This document shows, piece after piece, positions 8,788 through 17,638 of a stretch of 64,000 nt of DNA. The translations under genes were made by a program, and so were the position numbers. Below the pieces are notes generated by a model that was not told the origin of the DNA, made no database searches, and saw only the letters and a list, made by a program, of their open reading frames with translations. The stretch's first letter is position 1; each line of letters begins with the position of its first letter. The stretch is from Peribacillus huizhouensis (GTDB lineage: Bacteria; Bacillota; Bacilli; Bacillales; DSM-1321): NCBI RefSeq assembly GCF_014138605.1, contig NZ_JACJHX010000012.1, forward strand, positions 85,814 to 149,813, in the 5' to 3' direction.

Positions 8788-10314
8788 ATGGAAACTTTAC
8801 AATTTCTTTCAGATGGATTTGGTGTTGCGATGCAATGGCGAAATTTGCTTTTTGCTTTTTTCGGGGTCTTAATCGGGACGGCAGTAGGTGTACTTCCGGG
8901 CATTGGGCCGATGAGTGGGGTGGCGCTATTAATCCCGATAACAGCTACTTTAACATCAGGCCTTGATGCGCAAAATGCAGCAGCGAGCTCGATTATCTTG
9001 CTTGCAGGTGTTTATTACGGAGCGATGTATGGCGGATCGACTACATCAATCTTATTAAATACACCAGGGGAATCCTCCTCGGTTGTGACAGCGCTTGATG
9101 GTTATCAAATGGCCAAGCAAGGCAGGGCAGGAGCTGCTTTATCGATTGCTGCTATCGGGTCATTTGTTGCAGGGATTGTTTCATTATTAGGGCTGGTTTT
9201 ATTGGCAAAACCGTTGTCAGCACTGGCTCTATCGTTTGGCCCGCCCGAGTATTTCTCTCTAATGTTACTTGGTCTTTGTGCAGTGAGTGGACTGGCAGGG
9301 AAATCAATTACGAAGGCTCTTATCATGACAGTCTTAGGGTTACTGCTCGCAACGATTGGGATCGATAATGTGTCAGGAGTATCCCGTTTTACGTATGGAA
9401 ATATTTACTTATATTCAGGGCTTGAATTTTTAACTGTTGCTGTAGGATTGTTTGCTTTAGGTGAAGTGTTTAGGAGTATATTGGAAAAAGATGATGGTGA
9501 TGGAAAAATAGCTAAAGTAGGTAGGATTTTACCTACAAAACAAGATATGAAAGATAGTACGAAACCAATTATTCGTGGATCGCTTCTCGGTTTTTTTATA
9601 GGGGTTCTTCCAGGTGCTGGAGCAACACTAGCTTCTTTCTTTTCTTATATTGCTGAAAAGAAGATAAGTAAAAATCCAGGAAAATTCGGAAAAGGTGCAA
9701 TTGAGGGAGTAGCTGCCCCAGAATCCGCCAATAATGCTGCATCAGGGGGAGCAATGATTCCTTTATTGACAATGGGGATTCCAGGCTCCGGCACAACAGC
9801 TATTTTGATGGGTGCTTTAATTATGTACAATGTACAGCCGGGTCCGCTTTTGTTTGATGACCATCCTGAAGTGGCATGGGGGCTCATTGCTAGTATGTTT
9901 ATCGGCAACGTCATGCTTTTAATCTTAAATATGCCACTCGTTAAAGTCTTTGCAAAGGTTATTGAAACACCTGCTAAATATTTGCTGCCGATTATTATTG
10001 CCATTTCTATTTTCGGTGTATATGCTGTTCAAATGAATACGTTTGATTTACTGCTATTAGTTGGCTGTGGAGTGTTTGGCTATCTCTTTGCAAAACAAGA
10101 TTATCCGGTCGCCCCATTGGTACTTGCCCTTGTCCTAGGACCGATGATTGAGAATAATATGCGCAGGGCACTCACTTCTTCAAACGGAGATTTTTCGATT
10201 TTTGTTACAAGACCAATTTCGCTGTTCTTTTTAGTAATTGGAGTATTGTGGATTCTTATTCCATTGATCCTTAAGTGGATGGGACGAAATGTGGTCATTA
10301 ATGATGAAGAATAA
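8788..10314 (+). CDS. tctA: Tripartite tricarboxylate transporter, large permease subunit
   Basis: A 508-aa membrane protein of the TctA family, about 12 membrane spans. Conserved glycine-rich blocks are visible: G-V-L-P-G-I-G-P near residue 34, Y-G-G-S-T-T-S-I-L-L-N-T-P-G near 80, and the related internal block V-L-P-G-A-G-A-T-L-A-S near 275, reflecting the family's internal duplication. It transports citrate-like acids with ion coupling. It follows tctB with RBS TTAGGAGG and ends in a small hairpin. Confidence 0.95.
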   Translation: METLQFLSDGFGVAMQWRNLLFAFFGVLIGTAVGVLPGIGPMSGVALLIPITATLTSGLDAQNAAASSIILLAGVYYGAMYGGSTTSILLNTPGESSSVVTALDGYQMAKQGRAGAALSIAAIGSFVAGIVSLLGLVLLAKPLSALALSFGPPEYFSLMLLGLCAVSGLAGKSITKALIMTVLGLLLATIGIDNVSGVSRFTYGNIYLYSGLEFLTVAVGLFALGEVFRSILEKDDGDGKIAKVGRILPTKQDMKDSTKPIIRGSLLGFFIGVLPGAGATLASFFSYIAEKKISKNPGKFGKGAIEGVAAPESANNAASGGAMIPLLTMGIPGSGTTAILMGALIMYNVQPGPLLFDDHPEVAWGLIASMFIGNVMLLILNMPLVKVFAKVIETPAKYLLPIIIAISIFGVYAVQMNTFDLLLLVGCGVFGYLFAKQDYPVAPLVLALVLGPMIENNMRRALTSSNGDFSIFVTRPISLFFLVIGVLWILIPLILKWMGRNVVINDEE

Positions 10315-10334
10315 GAAGGGGTTAGAGCCCCTTT
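10315..10334 (+). terminator. Weak hairpin after tctA
   Basis: AAGGGG/CCCCTTT around TTAGAG directly after the stop. There is no long T-run, so read-through into the AEC gene is possible. Confidence 0.4.
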
Positions 10335-10396
10335 GGGGATAAAGCTGAATTTAGCTTACAAAGTGTTTTCGCTTTTCTTTGAAAGAAGGTTTTCAA

Positions 10397-11320
10397 TTGG
10401 CCATTTTCTATCAGATAGTGCTTAATATTATTATTCCGTTATTTTTATTGATTGGAGTAGGTGCACTACTGCAACGATTCGTTCAACTTGATTTATCTAC
10501 TCTTTCGAAAATTACAATGAACTTCTTATTACCAGCAGTTTGCTTTACCAATATTTATCAAAGTGAAATGTCAGGCAAATTAGTAGGTCATACGATAGTA
10601 TTTTTGGTGCTGTTCAATTTCTTGCTTATCTTAATTAGTATCTTGATTGCCAAAGTATGCAAATTTGAGCGAAAGCTGTCAGCGACCTTTAAAAACAGCA
10701 TGGTATTGAGCAATTCAGGAAATTATGGACTTCCAGTGAGTGAACTTGTATTTGCTACGAATCCAGTCGGCATGTCTATTCAGATTATTGTTTCTATTTT
10801 TCAAAGTTTACTTACTTATACATATGGGTTCTATAATTATGTTTCCGCAGAAAGCAGTGGTTTAACAGTTTTTCGAAAGATTATACAGCTTCCGGTCATT
10901 CATGCGCTCATTCTTGCTTTTTTACTTCGCTTGTTTCATGTGGATATCCCGTCTTTCCTATGGAAACCGATTGAGAATACATCTGCTGCTTTTTTGGCGG
11001 TTGCACTAGTGACACTTGGTGCCCAAGTTGCTTATATAAAAGTTGCCCACATTTCTATGCCGCTTGTTTTGATCGTGATAGGCAGGTTATTGATTTCTCC
11101 CATTGTCGCTCTGCTGATCATCTTCTTACTTGGTATATCGGATACGTCCGCACAGGCATTATTCATAGCAAGCTCATTTCCTACATCAAGAAATAGCGCG
11201 ATGTTGGCGCTAGAATACGATAATTACCCTGAATATGCTTCTCAGGCCGTTCTTGTGACAACCATTTTTAGTAGCATTACTGTTGCGATTGTTGTTTACT
11301 TATCTAAAATCCTATTTTAA
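10397..11320 (+). CDS. AEC-family permease (malate/auxin-efflux-like)
   Basis: A 307-aa membrane protein of the auxin efflux carrier family with about ten hydrophobic segments in two halves. Each half carries its family marker: N-F-L-L-P-A-V-C-F near residue 37 and the S-N-S-G-N-Y-G-L-P block near 110. Bacterial members include malate permeases. The TTG at 10397 is preferred over that at 10379 because AGAAGG lies between them at proper spacing. It follows tctBA, consistent with a carboxylate substrate (inference). A strong terminator follows. Confidence 0.85.
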   Translation: MAIFYQIVLNIIIPLFLLIGVGALLQRFVQLDLSTLSKITMNFLLPAVCFTNIYQSEMSGKLVGHTIVFLVLFNFLLILISILIAKVCKFERKLSATFKNSMVLSNSGNYGLPVSELVFATNPVGMSIQIIVSIFQSLLTYTYGFYNYVSAESSGLTVFRKIIQLPVIHALILAFLLRLFHVDIPSFLWKPIENTSAAFLAVALVTLGAQVAYIKVAHISMPLVLIVIGRLLISPIVALLIIFLLGISDTSAQALFIASSFPTSRNSAMLALEYDNYPEYASQAVLVTTIFSSITVAIVVYLSKILF

Positions 11321-11344
11321 GAAAGTATAATATGTGTATACAAA

Positions 11345-11388
11345 GTCAGGTAGCTTCTATTACGTCGGAAGTTGCCTGATCTTTTTTC
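11345..11388 (+). terminator. Terminator after the AEC permease
   Basis: TCAGG-AGCTTC pairs with GAAG-T-CCTGA, followed by TCTTTTTT. Confidence 0.75.
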
Positions 11389-11450
11389 GTTTAAATTATG
11401 ATGTGGCTTTTTGGATATATTCGTATTCATATCAAAAAAACTATAAACGA

Positions 11451-11472
11451 ATAACATTATTCATAATGTTAT
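11451..11472. promoter_or_regulatory. Perfect 10-bp palindrome before the second kinase
   Basis: ATAACATTAT-TC-ATAATGTTAT, with perfect arms, lies 64-85 bp before the kinase start. It could be an operator or a small cruciform. Nothing in the sequence says which protein might bind. Confidence 0.4.
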
Positions 11473-11535
11473 TTAGTAATTTGAGATGATAAAATTTTCA
11501 TATTCCGATAAACTTAAAGAAAAAGTGAACGAAAA

Positions 11536-13155
11536 TTGAGGATGCTGTTGAATATGAGAAGGGTATCACTACAAACAAAGATTCATGGGTTAGTACTTAC
11601 ATTAAGCTTATTTCTGATTATCTTATTAACGTCTTACTTTACCTATATGGAAGGTAAGCAAATGGCAGAGGATAGAGGGCTTATTGCTTTAGAGATATCT
11701 AAAGTCATTTCATTTATGCCATCTATTATCGAGGCATTTGAATTAGAAAATCCATCTGAGGAAATCCAACCTATCATCGAAAAAATCAAGAATGAAACGG
11801 GTGCTGAATTTATTGTAGTAGGGAATAAGGATGGTATTCGTTATTCCCACCCATTGCCATCAGAAATTGGAAAGCGGATGATAGGTGGAGATAACGAGCG
11901 GGCGATTCAAAATGGTGAATATTATATTTCGGAAGCACGTGGTTCCCTTGGTCTTTCGATGAGAGGGAAATCGCCGATATTCGATAAGCAAGGAAACATA
12001 ATTGGTGTTGTTTCGGTAGGATATTTAGTAGAGGATGTTAAAGAACAAATCGTAAGAAATGTGTCCAAAGAGTTGTTTGTTTCTTTCCTAGCTCTTGTTA
12101 TATCAATAATAGGCAGCTATTTGCTTGCACGAAGTATACGTAAAGATACGATGGGATTAGAGCCATATGAAATCGTTAATTTATATAAAGAAAAAAATGC
12201 CGTGCTTCATTCTGTGAAAGAAGGAATTCTCTCCGTTGATAAAAACGGCATGATTAATTCCATGAATAAACCAGCAAAAAAACTGTTGAACGTTAAAGGA
12301 ACTGTTCGCCGGTTGAAGGTAGATGGATTATTTCCTTCAAGTCAATTATATGATGTTCTTAAATCAGGCGAGCCGCAAATCGATCGTGAAATGACTTGGA
12401 AACATCAAACGATTATTGTGAGCATCACCCCGATTTTTGATGATGATGGAGTAAGTGGTGTAGTTGCTTCATTTCGTGATAAAACGGAAATCGAGCAAAT
12501 GGTGAACACAATATCAGAAGTAAAAATGTATTCAGAAGATCTAAGAGCACAAACACATGAATATACGAACAAATTATATGTACTATCCGGATTAATCCAA
12601 CTGGGCGAATATGACGAAGCGATAAACATGATTCAAAGTGAAAGTTCCGAGCTTCAATTTCTCAATCAGATTGTATTCGAACAAATAAAGGATACAAAGG
12701 TCCAGGCAATCTTGTTAGGGAAATTAGGTAAAGCATCTGAAAAAAAAGTTAGATTTGAAATAGATTCGCAAAGCTACATCGACAAACTTCCGGATCATAT
12801 CAAATTGTTCCAGATAACACTCGTACTTGGCAATTTAATAGATAATGCCTTTGAGGCGGTTTATGACATAGAGGAACCGATTGTAAAGTTATTCGCGACT
12901 GATATTGGAGAAGATATCATCTTTGAAGTAAGCGACAATGGTAAAGGAATCACGGAAGAAGAAATGGTCGTGCTTTTTGAACGTGGTTTCACTTCGAAGA
13001 CGAGTGAAAAACCAAGAGGATACGGACTATACAACGCTGATAGTGCAGTAAAGGAACTTGGAGGCATAATCGAAGTACATAGCGAGGCAGAAAACACGGT
13101 ATTCACCGTTTATCTGCCTAAAGAAAAAAGAGGAGGAGAAGTATGGGGAAAATAA
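11536..13155 (+). CDS. CitA/DcuS-type sensor histidine kinase (second copy)
   Basis: A 539-aa carboxylate sensor with the same plan as the kinase at 3577. TM1 spans about 18-38, the extracytoplasmic domain holds the classical I-R-Y-S-H-P ligand motif, TM2 is near 185, then a PAS domain, an H-box with H341 in T-H-E-Y-T-N-K-L, an N-box D-N-A-F-E-A and a G-box D-N-G-K-G. The start is uncertain: TTG at 11536 or ATG at 11554. It overlaps its regulator by 13 bp and precedes a CitMHS transporter, so citrate or a metal-citrate complex is the likely signal (inference). Confidence 0.88.
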   Translation: MRMLLNMRRVSLQTKIHGLVLTLSLFLIILLTSYFTYMEGKQMAEDRGLIALEISKVISFMPSIIEAFELENPSEEIQPIIEKIKNETGAEFIVVGNKDGIRYSHPLPSEIGKRMIGGDNERAIQNGEYYISEARGSLGLSMRGKSPIFDKQGNIIGVVSVGYLVEDVKEQIVRNVSKELFVSFLALVISIIGSYLLARSIRKDTMGLEPYEIVNLYKEKNAVLHSVKEGILSVDKNGMINSMNKPAKKLLNVKGTVRRLKVDGLFPSSQLYDVLKSGEPQIDREMTWKHQTIIVSITPIFDDDGVSGVVASFRDKTEIEQMVNTISEVKMYSEDLRAQTHEYTNKLYVLSGLIQLGEYDEAINMIQSESSELQFLNQIVFEQIKDTKVQAILLGKLGKASEKKVRFEIDSQSYIDKLPDHIKLFQITLVLGNLIDNAFEAVYDIEEPIVKLFATDIGEDIIFEVSDNGKGITEEEMVVLFERGFTSKTSEKPRGYGLYNADSAVKELGGIIEVHSEAENTVFTVYLPKEKRGGEVWGK

Positions 13156-13826
13156 GAGCGGTTATTGTAGAAGATGATTTTCGCGTAGCAGATATTCATG
13201 AGAAGTTTCTGAATAAATTTGCAGAAATCGATGTAATAGGAAAAGCACTAAATGCCAAACAGATGATACGAATTTTGGAGCAAAAAAAACCTGACTTGCT
13301 CCTCCTAGATGTGTATTTGCCAGACAAACTTGGTTCCGATTTGCTACCAATCATTCGTCAAAAATTCCCGCAAGTGGATATTATCATGATTACGGCAGCA
13401 ATCGATAAAGAAATACTTGAACATGCGCTTCGCTATGGTGTGGAGTACTATTTGATCAAACCAGTAAAAATGGAGCGTTTTTATCAAACGATTGAAGAAT
13501 ATCTTAATAAGTCCCAGCTTTTGCAAACTAAGCGTGATTTAGACCAAGATTTTGTAGATCTTATTTTTCAAAAAAAATCCCCAACCAAGGAAAAGAACGG
13601 TGTTATATTACCTAAAGGAGTCGATGAAATCACATTATCGAAAGTGAGAACTGTTCTTGAAATGAGTGACACGGGTTTGTCGGCGGAACAAGTGAGTGTT
13701 CAAATTGGTGCTTCGAGAACAACCGCAAGGCGATATTTGGAATATTTGATATCTGTCAGGGAATGTAAAGCTGAAGTGGTATACGGAGTTGTAGGGCGCC
13801 CAGAACGAAGATATTGTAAAATTTAG
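13143..13826 (+). CDS. CitT/DcuR-type response regulator (second copy)
   Basis: A 227-aa regulator. Acidic residues E10-D11-D12, phospho-acceptor D56 in L-L-L-L-D-V-Y-L-P, and I-K-P near 108 mark the receiver; the C-terminal domain has S-R-T-T-A-R-R-Y-L-E-Y, parallel to the first copy. It overlaps the kinase stop and uses RBS AGAGGAGG inside the kinase's last codons. By analogy with B. subtilis CitST-CitM it should activate the transporter at 14232. Confidence 0.88.
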   Translation: MGKIRAVIVEDDFRVADIHEKFLNKFAEIDVIGKALNAKQMIRILEQKKPDLLLLDVYLPDKLGSDLLPIIRQKFPQVDIIMITAAIDKEILEHALRYGVEYYLIKPVKMERFYQTIEEYLNKSQLLQTKRDLDQDFVDLIFQKKSPTKEKNGVILPKGVDEITLSKVRTVLEMSDTGLSAEQVSVQIGASRTTARRYLEYLISVRECKAEVVYGVVGRPERRYCKI

Positions 13827-13978
13827 AGGAAATCCCATCTTGTTTCTAAGAAGGGCTGAATAATATTGATAGAGTTCGGTCTTTCTCTGGCGGAAGAAGT
13901 ACTCCCCCACTGATTGAAGTTTCACTTTATCAGGTATACTGATTTTATCGAGAAAACATCCAAAATTCCGACTCCGCA

Positions 13979-14055
13979 CCGTCATCATTGTAATTAGGCG
14001 AGTGTAGCGTGCTTCATGATATATCCTTCATGGTAAATTGTGCTGTTTAACGCTG
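13979..14055 (+). repeat. Dispersed repeat, second family (copy 1)
   Basis: About 77 bp, alignable over its whole length with 47182-47258. The best block is GAGTGTAGCGTGCT, followed by ATCCTT, TGGTAAAT and GTG-TGTTT. Function unknown. Confidence 0.5.
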
Positions 14056-14090
14056 GATTCGTTTTGTGTAAAAGAACGAATCCTTAAGTA

Positions 14091-14119
14091 TTCACGGAAA
14101 GCCAAAAACCTTTCGTGAA
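14091..14119. promoter_or_regulatory. Inverted repeat before the citrate transporter
   Basis: TTCACGGAAAG and CTTTCGTGAA form a near-perfect inverted repeat with an 8-bp centre, about 110 bp before the transporter start. It lacks a T-run. A plausible operator for the regulator at 13143 (inference). Confidence 0.4.
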
Positions 14120-14162
14120 CAAAATGAACAAAATTATCACAATTGTTTTAAAACACTTTAAT

Positions 14163-14177
14163 TTGCAAACGCTTACA
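14163..14177. promoter_or_regulatory. cre site before the citrate transporter
   Basis: TTGCAAACGCTTACA matches WTGNAANCGNWNNCW at every fixed position. B. subtilis citM is known to be under CcpA, so catabolite repression here is expected. Confidence 0.65.
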
Positions 14178-14231
14178 ACAAAGAGAGCATAGAGTACAAT
14201 TTATCTATATATAAGATTAGGAGTGATAAAT

Positions 14232-15524
14232 ATGCTCGCTTTACTTGGATATATGATGATAATTGTATTTATGATTTTAATAATGACAGGGAGACTTTCA
14301 GCTATGATTGCTCTCATTGTCGTGCCAATTGTATTTGCACTCATAGGTGGTTTCGGGAGTGAGATGGGTCCAATGGCGTTAGAGGGAATCAAAAGTGTTG
14401 CTCCAACGGGAATCATGATATTATTTGCGATTTTATTCTTTGGTGTTTTGATTGATGCTGGAGTTTTTGACCCAATAATTAAGACAATTCTTAAGTTGGT
14501 AAAAGGAGATCCTGTAAAAATTGCCATAGGGACAGCTATTTTGGCTCTGCTAATTTCACTGGATGGAGATGGAACGACCACATATATGATTACAATTTCT
14601 GCAATGCTTCCCCTTTATAAAAGGATCGGCATGAGACCACTTCTCTTAGCAGGGATTGCTGTTTCCGCTTCAGGCGTTATGAATCTACTACCTTGGGGAG
14701 GGCCGACAGCAAGGGTGATGACCGCATTGAACCTTGAAATGTCAGACGTATTCACACCTGTTATTCCTTCTATGATTGGCGGTGTTCTATTCGTTTTGTT
14801 CATGGCTTATTGTCTCGGGAAAAAAGAAAGAAAAAGAATTGGTGTCATAGAGTTTGACTATCAGGGAGTAGCTCAACAAGCGGCTACAACTGAGGAATTG
14901 TATGTAAAACGCCCTAAATTAATTGTATTTAACTATGCTTTAACGATTACCTTATTAGTAGCACTAATCATGGAATTACTGCCATCAGCCGTTTTGTTCA
15001 TGATTGGTTTTGCCATAGCCATAACGATAAATTATCCGAAATTGAGTGACCAAAAAGAACGTGTAGCAAATTATGCTGATAATGCTTTATCTGTTGTTTC
15101 GATGATTTTTGCCGCTGGAATTTTCACTGGAATTCTTGCAGGAACGGAAATGGTGGATGCTATGGCAAATTCGATGATTCAGCATATTCCAGATGTTATG
15201 GGTTCGCACTTTGCTGTAATCACGGCAGTTATTAGTGCGCCGTTTACGTTCTTCATGTCCAATGATGCCTTTTACTACGGAGTACTTCCATTACTAGCTA
15301 AGGCTGGAGCTGCTTATGGAATCGACCCAGCTTTGATTGGAAGAGCTTCTCTTTTAGGATTGCCTGTTCATTTATTAAGTCCTCTTGTTCCTTCTACCTA
15401 TCTATTGGTCGGGATGGTTGGAGAAGATTTTGGAGCATTACAGCGTTCCTTCTTGAAGTGGGCATGTGGTTCAACAGCTGTCATGATTATTGTAGCTATT
15501 GTATTAGGAATCATCCCTTTTTAA
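14232..15524 (+). CDS. CitMHS-family citrate transporter
   Basis: A 430-aa permease of the CitM/CitH family, which imports citrate complexed with divalent metal in exchange for protons. About 11-12 hydrophobic segments; conserved S-L-D-G-D-G-T-T-T-Y near residue 110 and M-S-N-D-A-F-Y-Y-G-V-L-P near 340 are family hallmarks. The ATG at 14232 is chosen because TAGGAG lies 8 bp upstream, while the GTG at 14223 overlaps that RBS. It lies directly behind a CitST-like pair with a cre site in its promoter region. Whether it prefers Mg- or Ca-citrate cannot be read from sequence. Confidence 0.92.
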   Translation: MLALLGYMMIIVFMILIMTGRLSAMIALIVVPIVFALIGGFGSEMGPMALEGIKSVAPTGIMILFAILFFGVLIDAGVFDPIIKTILKLVKGDPVKIAIGTAILALLISLDGDGTTTYMITISAMLPLYKRIGMRPLLLAGIAVSASGVMNLLPWGGPTARVMTALNLEMSDVFTPVIPSMIGGVLFVLFMAYCLGKKERKRIGVIEFDYQGVAQQAATTEELYVKRPKLIVFNYALTITLLVALIMELLPSAVLFMIGFAIAITINYPKLSDQKERVANYADNALSVVSMIFAAGIFTGILAGTEMVDAMANSMIQHIPDVMGSHFAVITAVISAPFTFFMSNDAFYYGVLPLLAKAGAAYGIDPALIGRASLLGLPVHLLSPLVPSTYLLVGMVGEDFGALQRSFLKWACGSTAVMIIVAIVLGIIPF

Positions 15525-15613
15525 ACTCGCGAAAGATATGAAAGGGAGGACTATTAGGAGTTTTTGTGCAGTAGCTTACACTTTTCATACTATTAAATTT
15601 TGCAGATGTGCCT

Positions 15614-15662
15614 AACGTGTATCTTACAGAAATCAAGTTTTCTGTATATACACGTCTTTTTG
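15614..15662 (+). terminator. Terminator of the citrate transporter gene
   Basis: AACGTGTAT..ACAGAAA pairs with TTTCTGTATATACACGT and is followed by CTTTTTG. Long and stable. Confidence 0.75.
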
Positions 15663-15687
15663 TCTATTGCGAAATGCTTTCTCTTGC

Positions 15688-15888
15688 TTTAACGGAAAGT
15701 CAAGACTTCCCCCTCAAGGCTTAGAGGAATTGAAAAAGCGTAGGTGGGGGACATCTGCCCGTAAAAGCTCAATCGGGTTTGTAGTGTCGCTTTACCCACA
15801 CTGTGTGGAGGTTTTAGCGACACTAGAACGGGACTACAATCAGTGGAGGATGAAGAAAAACCCCCATTGATTGAAGTTCCACTTTATT
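15688..15888 (+). repeat. Structured intergenic repeat, near full length
   Basis: Shares the modular order of the copy at 23551: TTTAACGG, CTCAAGGCTTAGAGG, GCGTAGGTGGGGGA, CTGCCCGTAAAAGC, a TAGTGTCGCT/AGCGACACTA hairpin, CGGGACTACAATCAGTGG, then TTGATTGAAG and a CACTTTAT end. The 67-codon frame inside it is not a gene. It lies between the citrate transporter and the AbrB-like gene. Confidence 0.75.
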
Positions 15889-16065
15889 GGTACTTGTTCA
15901 AACTGGAGAGTGCTTCAAGATAATAGTGCTTTGGCAAGTTCGAAACAATTACGGAGCTAATATAATCTTTACTTATGGTTAGTCATATCAAAATTATATT
16001 TTATTTATAACTGTCCATTCATTATAATTATTCATATAGAGAGCGGAAAGAAGGACGATGTAAAA

Positions 16066-17166
16066 TTGAATAAAAATATATGGATGTTTATTGTTCTAAG
16101 TAGCGCAGGTGGTTTTTTACTTTCATTGACAGGTCTGTCGATCGGATGGATGCTTGGAACATTAATCTTCGCTGCACTCATTTCTTTCGTATCACCAAAT
16201 TTTCTAGGGGCGAAAGGTCTACCGAAATACTGGCTAAATATAGGGCAGTGTATTTTAGGTATTGAACTAGGTCAAAAAATTAATCTATCAGTTCTTACAG
16301 TCTTTCAGCAACATTGGATGGTTATTATAGTCATGCTACTGCTTTCAATTATGTTTTCATTACTTTCAGGTTTGGCACTTTGGAAATTTAGCGAAACTAA
16401 TATGCTGACTAGTTTTTTCGGTACGGCACCGGGTGGATTATCGGCTATGCCAGGAATGGCTGAGGAAGTCGGTGCCAACACAGCGGTCGTTAGCATTATC
16501 CAAACGATGCGTGTTTTTCTTGTTATTTTAATTATTCCGATTGTCGTGTCCTTAATGGTGGTAATTCCGACGGCACCGGTTATCGTACAATCGCCAGGCG
16601 CTGTTTTTGAAATCCATCACTTATTATGGAGCCTGGTGCTTGCTGTCGTTGCCTATTGGGGATATCATGTAGGTAAATATTTGAAATTTCCGGCTCCGTG
16701 GCTCCTTGGAAGCATGGTTGGAGTCGCCGTTGTTCAATCCATCACATCTACCACTACTGGACACGATATGATTGCCTTCTGGCCACATAGTTTCATGGTC
16801 GTATCGCAGATTTTAATTGCCGTATCGATTGGCTCCCGTTTTCGCAAAGAAATGTTTATTGGTTTAAAACAAACATTAGTTGTTGCCTTCATCAGTACGG
16901 TCATGTTAATCGTGGCGATGTTTGTGTGTGCTTATTTTGTTTCAGAAATCACCGGAATGGCGTTTATGACCACAGCTCTTGCGTTCGCACCGGGTGGCGT
17001 TGCAGAGATGGCGACAACAGCAGTCGTGCTAGATGCTGATTCCACATTTGTTGTGGCTGTGCAGGTGCTCCGAATTATCGTAGTTTGTCTCGTGATGCCG
17101 CCGATTTTTAAATTGCTGCATAAGTGGGAAAATCAAAAAAGTGTCCATTCCCATATTTCAGCTTAA
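16066..17166 (+). CDS. AbrB-duplication (Gneg_AbrB_dup) membrane protein
   Basis: A 366-aa membrane protein with about ten hydrophobic segments in two similar halves. The repeated marker is seen as T-A-P-G-G-L-S-A-M near residue 120 and F-A-P-G-G-V-A-E-M near 308. Such proteins are often mislabelled ammonia monooxygenase or AbrB regulator; they are transporters of unknown substrate, frequently near TTT transporters. The TTG start has an AGAAGG about 10 bp upstream. It is separated from the citrate transporter by a terminator and a repeat, so it is probably its own transcript. Confidence 0.85.
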   Translation: MNKNIWMFIVLSSAGGFLLSLTGLSIGWMLGTLIFAALISFVSPNFLGAKGLPKYWLNIGQCILGIELGQKINLSVLTVFQQHWMVIIVMLLLSIMFSLLSGLALWKFSETNMLTSFFGTAPGGLSAMPGMAEEVGANTAVVSIIQTMRVFLVILIIPIVVSLMVVIPTAPVIVQSPGAVFEIHHLLWSLVLAVVAYWGYHVGKYLKFPAPWLLGSMVGVAVVQSITSTTTGHDMIAFWPHSFMVVSQILIAVSIGSRFRKEMFIGLKQTLVVAFISTVMLIVAMFVCAYFVSEITGMAFMTTALAFAPGGVAEMATTAVVLDADSTFVVAVQVLRIIVVCLVMPPIFKLLHKWENQKSVHSHISA

Positions 17167-17252
17167 GATTATTAGTGAGGTAATAGACGGATGAATAAGG
17201 CAGTGGGAATTTATTTACTAAAATCCTGAAGGCAGGTTTTTAACCACTTTTA

Positions 17253-17353
17253 TGCGCACTAACGGAAGTCAAGTCCCCATCTCAAGGCTTAGAGGAATTG
17301 AAGAAGCATAGGTGGGGGACTACTGTCCGTAAAGCCTGATTGAAGTTTTACTC
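17253..17353 (+). repeat. Structured intergenic repeat, internally shortened
   Basis: Keeps the left hairpin (CACTAACGG, CTCAAGGCTTAGAGG, GCATAGGTGGGGGA, CTGTCCGTAAAGCC) joined directly to the right end TGATTGAAG; the middle hairpins are missing. It lies between the AbrB-like gene and the mtn promoter. Confidence 0.65.
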
Positions 17354-17390
17354 TTGTATAAATCTGAATATAAAAATAATTAATAATACA

Positions 17391-17419
17391 TTGACATTAA
17401 TCAATCAAAATGACATAAT
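17391..17419 (+). promoter_or_regulatory. Sigma-A promoter of the mtn operon
   Basis: TTGACA (17391-17396) and CATAAT (17414-17419) are 17 bp apart, about 40 bp before the riboswitch aptamer. Confidence 0.7.
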
Positions 17420-17460
17420 TTATACGAAATTACAATAAACTTAAATTTTTTATATACAAA

Positions 17461-17611
17461 ATCTTATCAAGAGCAGGTGGAGGGACAAGCCCGATGATAC
17501 CCGGCAACCGACTTATTTTTAAGCACGGTGCTAATTCTTGCAGCAGAAATGCTGATAGATAAGAAGTTGTTTTTTATTCGGAAACCTCTTCTTATTGAAG
17601 GGGTTTTTTAT
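17461..17611 (+). promoter_or_regulatory. SAM-I (S-box) riboswitch with terminator
   Basis: The aptamer starts with CTTATCAAGAG, continues through GGTGGAGGGAC, GCCCGATGA and CCCGGCAACC, the invariant S-box core, and closes helix P1 with GATAAG (17558-17563). The expression platform is a terminator, CCTCTTC/GAAGGGG plus TTTTTT (17584-17610). The 3' P1 strand ATAAGAAG is complementary to CTTCTTAT in the terminator arm and can form the alternative antiterminator. High S-adenosylmethionine should therefore stop transcription of the methionine-salvage genes that follow. Confidence 0.95.
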
Positions 17612-17638
17612 ATTTTTTGAAAGGAAGAAGTGGCAAAA

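Larger units (their letters stand above)
13827..14162. other. Intergenic region with two repeat fragments
   Basis: 13902-13932 holds the right end of the structured repeat family (CCCCCACTGATTGAAG then TTTCACTTTAT). 13979-14055 matches 47182-47258 closely (shared GAGTGTAGCGTGCT and TGGTAAAT). A GGATTCGTT/AACGAATCC hairpin (14055-14083) and a TTCACGGAAAG/CTTTCGTGAA inverted repeat (14091-14119) precede the citrate transporter. Confidence 0.5.

Noticed and set aside
15667..15870. 67-codon protein gene
   Set aside because: It lies wholly inside a structured repeat whose sequence recurs without an open frame elsewhere.
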